Shown here: positions 44,887 to 53,708 of the stretch, one piece after another
How positions within the stretch are numbered: the stretch's first letter is position 1
How the letters are laid out: every line of letters starts with the position of its first letter
Assembly: GCA_946409545.1 (NCBI GenBank)
Contig: CAMJWT010000006.1
Coordinates: forward strand, 19,937-83,936
Source: RUG12783 sp946409545
GTDB lineage: Bacteria > Bacillota_I > Bacilli_A > RF39 > UBA660
Direction of reading: 5' to 3'
Length of the DNA stretch: 64,000 bases
The notes under the pieces: model-generated
What the model saw: only the letters and a program-made list of their open reading frames with translations
What the model was told of the DNA's origin: nothing
The model's database searches: none
Program-made: the position numbers and the translations under genes

Positions 44887-44958
44887 TTAAAAATTCGCGA
44901 GAATAATCTCACATAAACCATTTACTTTAAAATTTTCAAAATATAAATTTGTATTCAT
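44887..44958 (-). CDS. 23-residue peptide, possible exported signal or RiPP precursor
   Basis: A short reading frame: ATG at 44958, stop TAA at 44889-44887. The peptide begins MNTNLYFENFK and ends VNGLCEIILANF, with a single Cys and an aromatic-hydrophobic tail. AAAGGAGTGAG lies 5-6 bases before the ATG, and a near-consensus promoter (TTGACA, 17, TATGGT) with a palindrome at the transcription start precedes it. These strong signals for so short a frame suggest a real gene. The ABC exporter downstream is separated only by a hairpin. It could be an exported peptide, or a leader peptide controlling the exporter. No family match recognised. Confidence 0.55.
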   Translation of the reverse strand: MNTNLYFENFKVNGLCEIILANF

Positions 44959-44976
44959 TATTCTCACTCCTTTCAT

Positions 44977-45018
44977 TAAACTTGAGTTTACCATAACAAA
45001 GAATATTTTATTTGTCAA
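44977..45018 (-). promoter_or_regulatory. Strong promoter with start-site palindrome
   Basis: Read leftward: TTGACA (45018-45013), 17-base spacer, TATGGT (44995-44990). TAAACT and AGTTTA form an inverted repeat with a 2-base centre at 44977-44990, touching the -10 box and covering the expected start site, as an operator would. It drives the 23-residue peptide gene and probably the exporter. Confidence 0.75.
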
Positions 45019-45052
45019 CAAGATTTTTTATTATTTTTTCTAAGTAAATAAA

Positions 45053-45081
45053 AAAGATTATTATTTATAATAATAATCTTT
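45053..45081 (-). terminator. Rho-independent terminator
   Basis: AAAGATTATTA (45053-45063) pairs with TAATAATCTTT (45071-45081), overlapping the stop of the tandem-paralogue gene; leftward it is followed by TTTTTTATTT. Confidence 0.7.
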
Positions 45082-45766
45082 ATTTTATTAATATTTTTTT
45101 ATTATCAAGAATATATTTAACACCATTTATTAATTTATCAATACAAAGACCAAAATAAAAGATATATTCTCCATTTAATTTTAGTCGTTCTAAGAAACAA
45201 TCTAGATCATTAAAAATATTTTCTACTATTGAATTATATTCATTATAATTTTTGTTTATAACACATAATGCACATATTATTTTAAAACTATATAAAACTA
45301 TTCGATAATCGTCATCTTCAAAACGAGCGTTAACTTTAAGTCTTAACAAACTATTATGATAATCATTAAATAACTTTTTAATGTCTTCATCTAATAAATA
45401 TTTTACTCGTTTAATTTCTGTTTCTGGGTAGCGAAAATAAAAAGTTTCATCATTCTCAATAAGATTAATATAAAATATTATATCTTTTATTTGTTCATTT
45501 TCACCAAGAGTTATATTAACTAATTTTTGATATAAATTATCCCTGAAATAATTAGAAAAGTGAATTTTAAAAATACACATTGAATCCAATATTAAATAAT
45601 ACATATATGAATTTGTTAAGAAATGTTCATTATTATCTTCAATAATCTTTGCAAGTATTCTTTTTATCGGTGTTTTATTAGATGATAATGATTTAATAAT
45701 CTTATTAGGAAAAAGAAAGTTAGCGTATTCTATTAATCGATTATAATAATAATCTACTTTATTCAT
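45080..45766 (-). CDS. Hypothetical protein, tandem paralogue 2
   Basis: A 228-residue helical, cytoplasmic protein. It starts with MNKVDYYYNRL and shares with its upstream neighbour the segments KSLSS, K-x-x-L-A-K-x-I and NNEHFLTNSYMYYLIL. Only one base separates it from the neighbour's stop, so translation is coupled. Tyr, Asn and Leu are abundant and no catalytic motif is visible. The family is not recognised; a helical-repeat or dimer-forming fold is possible. Confidence 0.65.
   Translation of the reverse strand: MNKVDYYYNRLIEYANFLFPNKIIKSLSSNKTPIKRILAKIIEDNNEHFLTNSYMYYLILDSMCIFKIHFSNYFRDNLYQKLVNITLGENEQIKDIIFYINLIENDETFYFRYPETEIKRVKYLLDEDIKKLFNDYHNSLLRLKVNARFEDDDYRIVLYSFKIICALCVINKNYNEYNSIVENIFNDLDCFLERLKLNGEYIFYFGLCIDKLINGVKYILDNKKILIK
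45590..45635 (-). repeat. 46-bp exact repeat shared by tandem paralogues (second copy 46278-46323)
   Basis: The 46 bases at 45590-45635 are identical to 46278-46323, encoding NNEHFLTNSYMYYLI in both proteins. The genes differ clearly elsewhere. This points to strong constraint on the segment or to gene conversion. Confidence 0.85.
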
Positions 45767-45767
45767 G

Positions 45768-46454
45768 TTATTTTACCAAAACCTTTTGCGTTTCTAAGTA
45801 ATTAAGTACAAAAGTAATTAAATTATATGTATCAAGAAATCCTTCATTAACAAAACTACCATATACTCTTACTCTATCTAAAAAACCTTGTATATCATCC
45901 AAAATAGTTGAAGCTAGTTCATTATAATCATATAATCTATTGTTAACTATACAATACGCACAAACTGCTTTTAATGATTGAGTAATAATTAATTCTTCAC
46001 CTTCACTAATTTCAACCTCATCTAATTTCTCTAAACTATCATAAAAAGGATGTAATAAAGCCTCATGATCTTTGTCTAATAAGATTTCTACTCTATTAAC
46101 TTCATCAACAGAATATACATAATAATTTGCCGTACTATTATAAATAAATTCGATATAAAACATAATATTGCGTAATTTCTTTTCAATATTATCACTTGCT
46201 AATTCATCTAAAGAATTGTAGATATCAGCTCTAAAGTTTGGGTTTTCTTCATCTTCAGAAATACATAATGATGTAAGTATTAAATAATACATATATGAAT
46301 TTGTTAAGAAATGTTCATTATTACTTCTAATTAATTTTGCTAATACTTTCTTCATTGGATATGTCTTAGATGATAATGACTTAACATTCATTTCTGGGTA
46401 AGCAAAATCAGCATAATCACCAAGTCGACAATAGTAATAGTCTATTTTATTCAT
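45768..46454 (-). CDS. Hypothetical protein, tandem paralogue 1
   Basis: A 229-residue paralogue of the next gene. The ATG at 46454 (MNKIDYYYCRL) follows GGGGG at a proper distance; an upstream ATG gives an unlikely extension. It shares the whole-length pattern with the gene at 45080-45766, including an identical 46-base DNA segment (46278-46323), so the two arose by tandem duplication. The C-terminal half is Asp/Glu-rich helical. Function unknown. Confidence 0.65.
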   Translation of the reverse strand: MNKIDYYYCRLGDYADFAYPEMNVKSLSSKTYPMKKVLAKLIRSNNEHFLTNSYMYYLILTSLCISEDEENPNFRADIYNSLDELASDNIEKKLRNIMFYIEFIYNSTANYYVYSVDEVNRVEILLDKDHEALLHPFYDSLEKLDEVEISEGEELIITQSLKAVCAYCIVNNRLYDYNELASTILDDIQGFLDRVRVYGSFVNEGFLDTYNLITFVLNYLETQKVLVK

Positions 46455-46508
46455 ATAACCCCCAAAAAACTTCTTTATTATAACATTTATATATTTTTTT
46501 GACAAATA

Positions 46509-46534
46509 AAAACTCTAATAATTATTAGAGTTTT
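46509..46534 (-). terminator. Rho-independent terminator
   Basis: AAAACTCTAAT (46509-46519) pairs with ATTAGAGTTTT (46524-46534), followed leftward by TTTTTATTTG. It ends the HAD-like gene. Confidence 0.8.
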
Positions 46535-46539
46535 ATTAT

Positions 46540-47409
46540 TTATTTTTTACTTCTTATAACATCTAAAATTGATGGATGTTCTTTGTGATATTGAATAGCT
46601 TCTTCAACACTTCTTCTTTGTAGATCGATTAAGCATCCAGCTGATGATATAGCACCATCAAATAAATTCGTTTTACCAAGTTTTGTTGGATCATAACCTG
46701 GTAAGAATGGAATAATATTTGCTCCATGAAGAACAGCATCTTTAAGAACTGATTGACTATCATCAATTAAATATAGATGACTCATTAAATTTGGACATAC
46801 TTCAAGTAATCTAGGATAAAAACTTGGAACATCCAAAATATTTTTCATAAACTCAATCTTACTTGTAGTTTTTCTATTAGGCATTCCATATTGTAATTGA
46901 TGGAACTTTGGTAAGAAAATACCATCAATATTTGGGAATACATTTAACATTGTATTAATTTTACTTACATATTCACGGTCTACATTATAGTGTGATACTA
47001 AAATAACGAAGTCATTTTTTCTTCTTGTATTTAATAATTCACGAATGTAGTCAATACTTCTTGGAAAGAAATTACATGTTTGATATATTTCATCATAATT
47101 AATTCTTCCCATAAATTTTGGATCTACTTCTTCAAGTACACGATCAACTAAATCGAAATAAGCTTCTTGTGCAATACGTGAGTCATCCGTATTAGAACTA
47201 TTTCTTGCTTCTTCGATACGACGATTTACTTCATCAAATTCATCTTTGGCGAATGTCATTATTTGTCTATCTTTAACTTGTTTTTCGTTAACGATAGTAT
47301 TATCAATATCAATACAGATAATTCTAAATGGCTCACCACTAATGGCAGCATTATAAACATTGTTAATAAATTCAGCTTGTTTTAAAGCATTAATTTGTAA
47401 ACTATTCAT
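46540..47409 (-). CDS. HAD-superfamily hydrolase
   Basis: A 289-residue HAD-type phosphatase, cytoplasmic. Motif I is CIDIDNTIV (D34 nucleophile, D36), motif II the Ser in FVILVSHYN, and motif IV LIDDSQSV. A helical cap of about 90 residues lies between motifs I and II. The layout is like 5'(3')-deoxyribonucleotidases, but the substrate cannot be fixed. The ATG at 47409 is preferred over that at 47415 because it stands 8 bases from GGAGG. Two strong promoters in tandem (47444-47472 and 47508-47536) precede it. Confidence 0.82.
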   Translation of the reverse strand: MNSLQINALKQAEFINNVYNAAISGEPFRIICIDIDNTIVNEKQVKDRQIMTFAKDEFDEVNRRIEEARNSSNTDDSRIAQEAYFDLVDRVLEEVDPKFMGRINYDEIYQTCNFFPRSIDYIRELLNTRRKNDFVILVSHYNVDREYVSKINTMLNVFPNIDGIFLPKFHQLQYGMPNRKTTSKIEFMKNILDVPSFYPRLLEVCPNLMSHLYLIDDSQSVLKDAVLHGANIIPFLPGYDPTKLGKTNLFDGAISSAGCLIDLQRRSVEEAIQYHKEHPSILDVIRSKK

Positions 47410-47443
47410 AACCATATCCTCCCTAAGAAATTATATAAATCTT

Positions 47444-47472
47444 CTTATAACATATCTTTTTTTATATGTCAA
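47444..47472 (-). promoter_or_regulatory. Proximal promoter of HAD gene
   Basis: Read leftward: TTGACA (47472-47467), 17-base spacer, TATAAG (47449-47444), ahead of AGGGAGG and the ATG at 47409. Confidence 0.75.
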
Positions 47473-47507
47473 TGTTTTTTGCCACTTACCATCATTGAAC
47501 TGTGCAC

Positions 47508-47536
47508 ATTATATCATATTTTTAAAGATATGTCAA
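47508..47536 (-). promoter_or_regulatory. Distal, full-consensus promoter of HAD gene
   Basis: Read leftward: TTGACA (47536-47531), exactly 17 bases, TATAAT (47513-47508): a perfect sigma-A consensus. The RNA would start near 47500 and run about 90 bases before the HAD gene, crossing the proximal promoter. Confidence 0.85.
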
Positions 47537-47546
47537 ATATTGTCAA

Positions 47547-48551
47547 TTATTTCTTTTGGAATACTTTATATCCCAATTTCCCAGCATTAATGTTATGTGA
47601 CTGCTTTTTTCGTAAGAAATCAAGACATTCTGCTTCTATTTCGTACATTTTATCTTGATTTTCATCTCTTAAATATTTTCTTACATGACCAATATATCTT
47701 TCTACCCAATGTGTTAAATATAAGTAATCATATAATAATGGTGAATTAATATCATATATAAAACCAATATGAGATATAAATTGTCTCATTTTATCATATG
47801 GTACATCTTTGTTAGAACGATCTATTTGTTTATGACTCATAATTTCTTTTAAAGTTACATCATGTATAGGTATTTGCGCAAGTTCTTCAAATGGCATATG
47901 AAAAACCGTATCCATATCCGTATTAGGATCAACAAATGATGACATAACCGCTAACTTATCAGCATCACGAATATCTTTTACAACGGAGGTAGCAAGCGGA
48001 GATAAAATACCATAAGGAACATCTTTTGTACCATGATAAGCTATACCTGTATATATAAGATCACGATATATTAAATATAATTCTTCTGATAAATATTCTT
48101 TAATTCTTTCTCTTTCCATTGAATCATCAAATAAATAACTTAATCCTAATGTTGTATGATTAACTTTATTACTACCCATTTTTGTTCCAACTTTATGAAT
48201 TTCTAATATTCTTCCAAAATCATGGAAAGTAGCAACTAAAATATTAGCAATTTGTCTATATGATTCATAATGATTAACTTCTGATAAATTAATAGCAATA
48301 TCGATAACTTGTAACATATGAAGAAACTTTCTTTCCATTACTCTTAACATATCAATAAAATCTTTCGTTATCTTTTCATCATTAATACTTTTACTATTTA
48401 ATATTATTTGAATATCAACGAAAGAACATTCAATAAAACTTACTAATTTATCAATTATTAAAGAAATGAAATGATAACTCATTCCATCTAATCTCTTTTT
48501 TATGTATTCAATATATACTTTATCTAAATTTAATGTATTAGTATAATTCAT
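47547..48551 (-). CDS. HD-domain phosphohydrolase-like protein
   Basis: A 334-residue cytoplasmic protein with the HD pattern: an early His (about residue 94-100, NHYES), HDFGR (H-D pair), VNHTTLGLSYL, IAYHG and a later RDADKLAVMSS with the second Asp. This spacing fits metal-dependent HD phosphohydrolases acting on nucleotides. A basic C-terminus (YLRDENQDKMYEIEAECLDFLRKK) is helical. A single gene; the upstream TAGGAG precedes the ATG. Confidence 0.75.
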   Translation of the reverse strand: MNYTNTLNLDKVYIEYIKKRLDGMSYHFISLIIDKLVSFIECSFVDIQIILNSKSINDEKITKDFIDMLRVMERKFLHMLQVIDIAINLSEVNHYESYRQIANILVATFHDFGRILEIHKVGTKMGSNKVNHTTLGLSYLFDDSMERERIKEYLSEELYLIYRDLIYTGIAYHGTKDVPYGILSPLATSVVKDIRDADKLAVMSSFVDPNTDMDTVFHMPFEELAQIPIHDVTLKEIMSHKQIDRSNKDVPYDKMRQFISHIGFIYDINSPLLYDYLYLTHWVERYIGHVRKYLRDENQDKMYEIEAECLDFLRKKQSHNINAGKLGYKVFQKK

Positions 48552-48607
48552 ACAATCTCCTAAAAATATGTTCTATATTATACCACAAAATGATATTTTT
48601 TTCAAAT

Positions 48608-50773
48608 TTAACATTCAAATCGATCAATTATCTTTTCTTTTAATCCGGTTTTACGATCAAGAGATGCATTATTATGAATAGCCATATTAATAGCTTCCAT
48701 CTCTCCTAAAATATATAAATTATTCTTTGCTCGTGTTACACCAGTATATAAAAGTTTTCGATATAACATTCTTCTAAAAGTCGTTAATAAAACCATTAAT
48801 ACAACTTTATACTCACTACCTTGAGATTTATGAATACTAATAACATAGCCTAAAGTAAAATTAGTATAATTAGATTTATTATAGATTACAATATTACCAT
48901 CATAATCAACCGTAATCTCTTTATTAATATTATCTATTCTTGTAATAATACCTAAATCTCCATTAAAGACATTATAATCTGGCATATTAACAAGTTCTAA
49001 GACTTTGTCATTCTCTCGATAGGTTACTTCCCCTATCGTTATTTCATTCTTATTCTTTTTCTTTGGATTAAAGATATCTCTTGCGATTAAATTTAAATTA
49101 TCAATACCAAAATTAGTTTTATATAAAGGGGCCATAATAATAAAATCATTATAATTATAATCTTTATATGTTTCACATAACTCTATAAAATTATTAATCA
49201 ATTTATTGTTAGTACATTCAATAAAAGTTAAATCATCACTTTTATTATAAATATCTTCATTAATACCATTATTTATGTTATAAGCAAGAGAAATAATATT
49301 ACTATTTTCTTGTTGACGATATAATTCTTTTAAATAGATTACTTTAAACTTATTCGTATTAATAATATCTTTTAAGACTTGACCAGCGGAAACAGATGGT
49401 AATTGATTAACATCACCTACCATAATAATTTTGGTATTAAATTTAAGACCATTTAATAAACTATCAAAAAGGTACGTATCTATCATACTAGCTTCATCAA
49501 TAATTACTAGTTCACAATCAACTTTATTCTTTTCGTTAACACCAAATGAATTGTTATCTTTATTCCATTTTAAAAACCTATGAATTGTTGATGCTGGCAT
49601 ATGAACCGTTTCAGTTATTCTTTTGCTAGCTCGACCTGTTGGTGCAAGTAAAATTACTTTTTCACATAACTCTTCATGACTTAATTTAAATAAATCACGA
49701 TAAATATCAACAATTGATTTAATAATCGTTGTTTTACCTGTACCAGGTCCACCTGTAATAACTAAAAAGTTTTTAATAAAACTATTTCTTATCGCATCTT
49801 CTTGTTCTAAATTATAATCAAGTTTACTATCAAGTTCATTCTTCTTTAACAAATCTTCTAGCTTCTTATATTTATTATCGGGAAGTGTTTCAAGATAAGT
49901 TAATCTTCGTGCTATATTAGTTTCAGCATCAAACATTTTCTTTAAATAATATTTATTATCATCTAATATTAATTTATTTGTTAATACAAGATTATTTAAT
50001 ACTTCACTATATACATCACCATCAAGATATATTGATAATAATCTTGTTAAATAATTATAGATTTCATCACTTGTTAAATAAGTGTCACCAATTGTATTAA
50101 TTACTTCATTTAAAATATAAATAATACTTGCTTCTACTCTTCTTTTATCATCTTTTATATAATCAAGTTTTAAAGCTAAACTATCAATCTTTTTAAAAGG
50201 AAAATTATCATCGATTACATCATAAATATTATTTTCAATAACATCGATTACTTTCTTTTTATATTTATTATATAAACTGTTACTATCACGATTATTGAAG
50301 CCAAATTCATTTAATTTAACAATAATATCAATACTATCTTGATATTCAAGTAAGGTATTATAAATATCTTCTCTATTCTTTTTAGTTATACCTCTAATAC
50401 CAACAAGAGAATTAATATCATTTGTAATCATATTAATGGCATCATCGCCTAAAGAATCATATATTCTTTTAGCTTTACTTTCACCAATTCCTTTAAAAAT
50501 ACCACTAGATAAAAAAGATATAATACTATTTTCACTTGTTGGCATAATAATTTCATAGCTAGTTACATTAAATTGACTACCATATTTATGATGTTCAATA
50601 AATTCACCAGTTAACTTTAAATTATCTTCTAAATTAATATCTGTGAAATAACCTGTAAAAGTTATGGTTTTACCACACAACGTATTATCATCATATTCGG
50701 TTACTTTAAGTAGTCCTACAATATATCCATTGTCTGATGAAAAGATGGTTTTTTTATAAATACCTTCAATCAT
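48608..50773 (-). CDS. recD2: RecD2-type DNA helicase
   Basis: A 721-residue superfamily 1 helicase of the RecD2/TraA type, 5'-3' and not part of RecBCD. An N-terminal OB-like and helix-hairpin-helix part (FKGIGESKAKRIYDSLG, VGIRGITKKNRED) leads to Walker A GGPGTGKTT, ATGRASKR, DEASMID, GDVNQLPSV and the final SIHKSQGSEYKVV and TRAKNNLYI motifs. The start at 50773 follows AGAAGGTGA and overlaps the mutM stop by 4 bases (ATGA), so the two repair genes are translationally coupled. Confidence 0.93.
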   Translation of the reverse strand: MIEGIYKKTIFSSDNGYIVGLLKVTEYDDNTLCGKTITFTGYFTDINLEDNLKLTGEFIEHHKYGSQFNVTSYEIIMPTSENSIISFLSSGIFKGIGESKAKRIYDSLGDDAINMITNDINSLVGIRGITKKNREDIYNTLLEYQDSIDIIVKLNEFGFNNRDSNSLYNKYKKKVIDVIENNIYDVIDDNFPFKKIDSLALKLDYIKDDKRRVEASIIYILNEVINTIGDTYLTSDEIYNYLTRLLSIYLDGDVYSEVLNNLVLTNKLILDDNKYYLKKMFDAETNIARRLTYLETLPDNKYKKLEDLLKKNELDSKLDYNLEQEDAIRNSFIKNFLVITGGPGTGKTTIIKSIVDIYRDLFKLSHEELCEKVILLAPTGRASKRITETVHMPASTIHRFLKWNKDNNSFGVNEKNKVDCELVIIDEASMIDTYLFDSLLNGLKFNTKIIMVGDVNQLPSVSAGQVLKDIINTNKFKVIYLKELYRQQENSNIISLAYNINNGINEDIYNKSDDLTFIECTNNKLINNFIELCETYKDYNYNDFIIMAPLYKTNFGIDNLNLIARDIFNPKKKNKNEITIGEVTYRENDKVLELVNMPDYNVFNGDLGIITRIDNINKEITVDYDGNIVIYNKSNYTNFTLGYVISIHKSQGSEYKVVLMVLLTTFRRMLYRKLLYTGVTRAKNNLYILGEMEAINMAIHNNASLDRKTGLKEKIIDRFEC

Positions 50774-51591
50774 TTTTTCACCTTCTGACATTTTGGACAA
50801 TAATATGTACCACGTCCACCTACTTTAGTTTTAATAATCTTACTTTTACAAATAAAACATTCTTCTCCTTCACGTTTATGTACCATTAAATTATCTTGAT
50901 TATGACCAATAACACCCAAAGATGATGTATAACTACGAATTGTTGTACCACCAAATTCAATTGATTTATCAAGAATTTTTTTAGAATTAATAATAATATT
51001 TTCTAAATCTTTATCATTTAATTTAGAACCTGGTGTTTCGGGATTAATACGGGATGCAAAAAGAATTTCATCAGCATAAATATTACCAATACCTGCGATG
51101 ATATCTTGTTCTAGTAATAATGATTTAATTGGTTTATTACGAAGTATTTTCTTCTTCAAATAATCAACTGTTAACTCATCACTATTAGCATCAATTCCAA
51201 TATTACATAAAGGAGTATCAGTAAATAGTTTATCTTTAGTAACTAAATCCATTTTACCGAATTTTCTTGTATCATGATAACGTAGGGTTATATCATCTAA
51301 ATAAAAAATAACATGTTCATGCTTCTCTACTGGTTCACTCTTATCTTTAAGGAAGAATTTACCTTCCATTCTTAAATGACTTACTAAATAATAATCATTT
51401 AATTCAAAGATTAAATACTTACCACGACGATCAATATCAATAAATTTTTGATTAATAATATTATTTATAAAATCATTATAATTAGATTCAATAATTCCTT
51501 TATAATAAACATCTATTTTCTTTATTGTTTTACCAATAATTTTCTTTTTTAATACTCTTCTTACAGTTTCAACTTCAGGTAATTCTGGCAT
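50770..51591 (-). CDS. mutM: Formamidopyrimidine-DNA glycosylase
   Basis: A 273-residue Fpg/MutM that removes 8-oxoguanine and opened purines, with AP-lyase activity. The catalytic N-terminus PELPEVETV (P2, E3) is intact. SHLRMEGK, the H2TH region ending GIGNIYADEILF and the C-terminal zinc finger C-x2-C-x16-C-x2-C (CFIC...CPKC) are present. It is followed directly by recD2. Confidence 0.96.
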   Translation of the reverse strand: MPELPEVETVRRVLKKKIIGKTIKKIDVYYKGIIESNYNDFINNIINQKFIDIDRRGKYLIFELNDYYLVSHLRMEGKFFLKDKSEPVEKHEHVIFYLDDITLRYHDTRKFGKMDLVTKDKLFTDTPLCNIGIDANSDELTVDYLKKKILRNKPIKSLLLEQDIIAGIGNIYADEILFASRINPETPGSKLNDKDLENIIINSKKILDKSIEFGGTTIRSYTSSLGVIGHNQDNLMVHKREGEECFICKSKIIKTKVGGRGTYYCPKCQKVKK

Positions 51592-51679
51592 ATATAGTCT
51601 CCATTTAATACAATTAGTTTATAATAATAATACTTAATTGTAAAGAAGTATACATTATGAAAATTGAAATCCATTTTAA

Positions 51680-51708
51680 TTGACGATATTTTTATAAAAT
51701 GATATATT
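51680..51708 (+). promoter_or_regulatory. Promoter of the Big2 membrane-protein gene
   Basis: TTGACG (51680-51685), 17-base spacer, TATATT (51703-51708), 17 bases before the ATG at 51726. Confidence 0.7.
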
Positions 51709-51725
51709 TATACTGTGGTGATAAT

Positions 51726-52712
51726 ATGTATGACAATAACAATTTTGATGAAAATCAAGATGATAATGAATATATAGATTACAATAAATCATATAAAAAA
51801 GAAGGCTTCTTTAAAAGACTATTTGGTGGTAAAAAGAAAGAAAAAAAAGAAGAAAAAGAATTTGATAATTTTTATCAAAGAGCTTATCAACAAGAAGAAC
51901 CTGTTGTTAAAGATGATTTAGTTAAAAAAAGAGAAATAAAAGATTATGGTAAACCTGTTCCTAAAGAACCAGAAAAAGTAACCGTAAGTCAAATGTTAAA
52001 TAAAAAACCAAGTGAATATGTTAATAATAAAAAAAATGATGGAGAGCTTGAGTTTAATTATTATCAAGAACCAATAATTATTGAACAAAAACCAGAAGCA
52101 GCTATTAATAAAAAAACAGCATATATTATAATTGGATCTCTTGGTGGACTTGCACTTATTATTTTCTTAATTACGGTAATATCAAAATCTAGTACTAAAT
52201 ATGAATTAGCAGTTGGATTTAATTCTATTTCTTTAAGAAGTGGTGAATCAATGCAAATTCCAGTATTAACTAATGATACTGCAAGAACAAAATATACTAT
52301 TGATAATTCTAATATAGCAACCGTTAACTCTAATGGTTTTATTCAAGCAAAAGAATTTAAAGAAAATAAACAATATTTACAAACTAAATTGAAAATTGGT
52401 GGTGAACAAATAAATAAAACAATAACCGTTTATATTGTTCAACCAAAAGCTATTATTCCTCTTGAAAATTTTGAAGTTCAAGAATCAATTACTCTTAAAC
52501 GTGGTGAAAGAAAAATGATTGAAATTACTAATATCAAACCACCATATAATACACAAACATTAAAATATGTTTATGAAAGTAGTGATTCTGGTATTGCTAT
52601 CGTTGATTCTATGGGAGTAATTACAGGTGTTAAAGCAGGAAATACAACTGTTAAAGTACGTAATACATCTAATCAAGAATTAAATAAAGTTATTAAAATA
52701 ACAGTAAATTAA
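51726..52712 (+). CDS. Membrane protein with two extracytoplasmic Big2 domains
   Basis: A 328-residue protein; the ATG at 51726 follows GTGGTGAT. The first 120 residues are cytoplasmic, highly charged and disordered-looking. One membrane helix (about 126-149, IIIGSLGGLALIIFLITVI) is followed by two Big2 Ig-type domains: one at about 155-240 (NIATVNSNGFI) and one at about 250-327 (GIAIVDSMGVITGVKAGNTTVKV). The opposite topology (short outside, long charged inside) separates it from the secreted adhesins nearby. Probably a cell-envelope factor; role unknown. Confidence 0.8.
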   Translation: MYDNNNFDENQDDNEYIDYNKSYKKEGFFKRLFGGKKKEKKEEKEFDNFYQRAYQQEEPVVKDDLVKKREIKDYGKPVPKEPEKVTVSQMLNKKPSEYVNNKKNDGELEFNYYQEPIIIEQKPEAAINKKTAYIIIGSLGGLALIIFLITVISKSSTKYELAVGFNSISLRSGESMQIPVLTNDTARTKYTIDNSNIATVNSNGFIQAKEFKENKQYLQTKLKIGGEQINKTITVYIVQPKAIIPLENFEVQESITLKRGERKMIEITNIKPPYNTQTLKYVYESSDSGIAIVDSMGVITGVKAGNTTVKVRNTSNQELNKVIKITVN

Positions 52713-52741
52713 AAAGATTCAAGTTTTCTTGAATCTTTTTT
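52711..52741. terminator. Bidirectional terminator
   Basis: AAAAAGATTCAAG (52711-52723) pairs perfectly with CTTGAATCTTTTT (52728-52740). It separates the convergent Big2-protein and gpsA genes. Confidence 0.9.
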
Positions 52742-53708
52742 ATCTTGTTAAAATATAATCATTAATAATAGAAGGATCTTCATTATCAATAATAATACGT
52801 CTTGTATAGTTAATTACAGGAATATCAAAGTTCTTATCATCTAACATATAAACAAGCGTTTTTAAGGTATTATAGCCCTCTACAGTGTGTGTTTTAAGAT
52901 ATTCATTAGCTTTATCACGATCAGTTGCAATTAATTCACCATAAGTGTAATTACGACTTGTTTTACTATTACAAGTAAGAATTAAGTCACCAATACCACA
53001 AGGAGTGATTAAACTATTTTTTTCTCCTCCTAAGGTAACAATTAATCCTTCCAAATCACGAATAGCCCGTACCATAAATAAAGCAACTGTGGAATCCGAT
53101 TTATTAAGACCATGTAAAATACCTGATGCTATAGCAATAACATTTTTAATAGCACCTGATATTTCAAGACCAACTAAATCATCAGTTCTTTCAAGAGTTA
53201 AATATCTACTAGATAAAATATCATTAGTAAGATTATAACTATTATCTGTATTTGCATAAATTGATAAACTAATAGGATTATTATTAATTAAATCAATTGC
53301 AAAACTAGGACCAGAAATAACGGAGAAATCTGGATTATTAATATATAAATTATATATTTGATAAACCATTAAATATTCTTTTTCTAAAATACCTTTACTA
53401 GCTAAAACAAAAGTTTTATTAGATAAATCATACATAGATAATTCTTTAATATTTTCTTTTAGATAAGGTACTGGAAGCACAATAACAATAATATCACAAT
53501 TATTAGTAAACTCTAATAAATCATTTGTTATTTTGATATCGCTAGGAATTGTAACACCCGGTAAAACCTTATTTTCATGATGAGTTATGATATAATCTCT
53601 TTCTTCCCTAAACTTCGTCCACATGATAACTTCATTATCTTTTCTATGGGCAACTATTCCAAGAGATATACCAAAGGCCCCTGTTCCAAAGATGCCTACT
53701 CTACTCAT
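52740..53708 (-). CDS. gpsA: Glycerol-3-phosphate dehydrogenase [NAD(P)+]
   Basis: A 322-residue GpsA making sn-glycerol 3-phosphate for phospholipids from dihydroxyacetone phosphate. It has the Rossmann motif GIFGTGAFGISLG, a VLASKGI segment, SGPSFA with the family's active-site region, EISGAIKNVIAIASGI with the catalytic Lys, and GIGDLILTC. It starts inside the end of gatB (8-base overlap), so it is the last gene of the gatCAB operon. Confidence 0.95.
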   Translation of the reverse strand: MSRVGIFGTGAFGISLGIVAHRKDNEVIMWTKFREERDYIITHHENKVLPGVTIPSDIKITNDLLEFTNNCDIIVIVLPVPYLKENIKELSMYDLSNKTFVLASKGILEKEYLMVYQIYNLYINNPDFSVISGPSFAIDLINNNPISLSIYANTDNSYNLTNDILSSRYLTLERTDDLVGLEISGAIKNVIAIASGILHGLNKSDSTVALFMVRAIRDLEGLIVTLGGEKNSLITPCGIGDLILTCNSKTSRNYTYGELIATDRDKANEYLKTHTVEGYNTLKTLVYMLDDKNFDIPVINYTRRIIIDNEDPSIINDYILTR

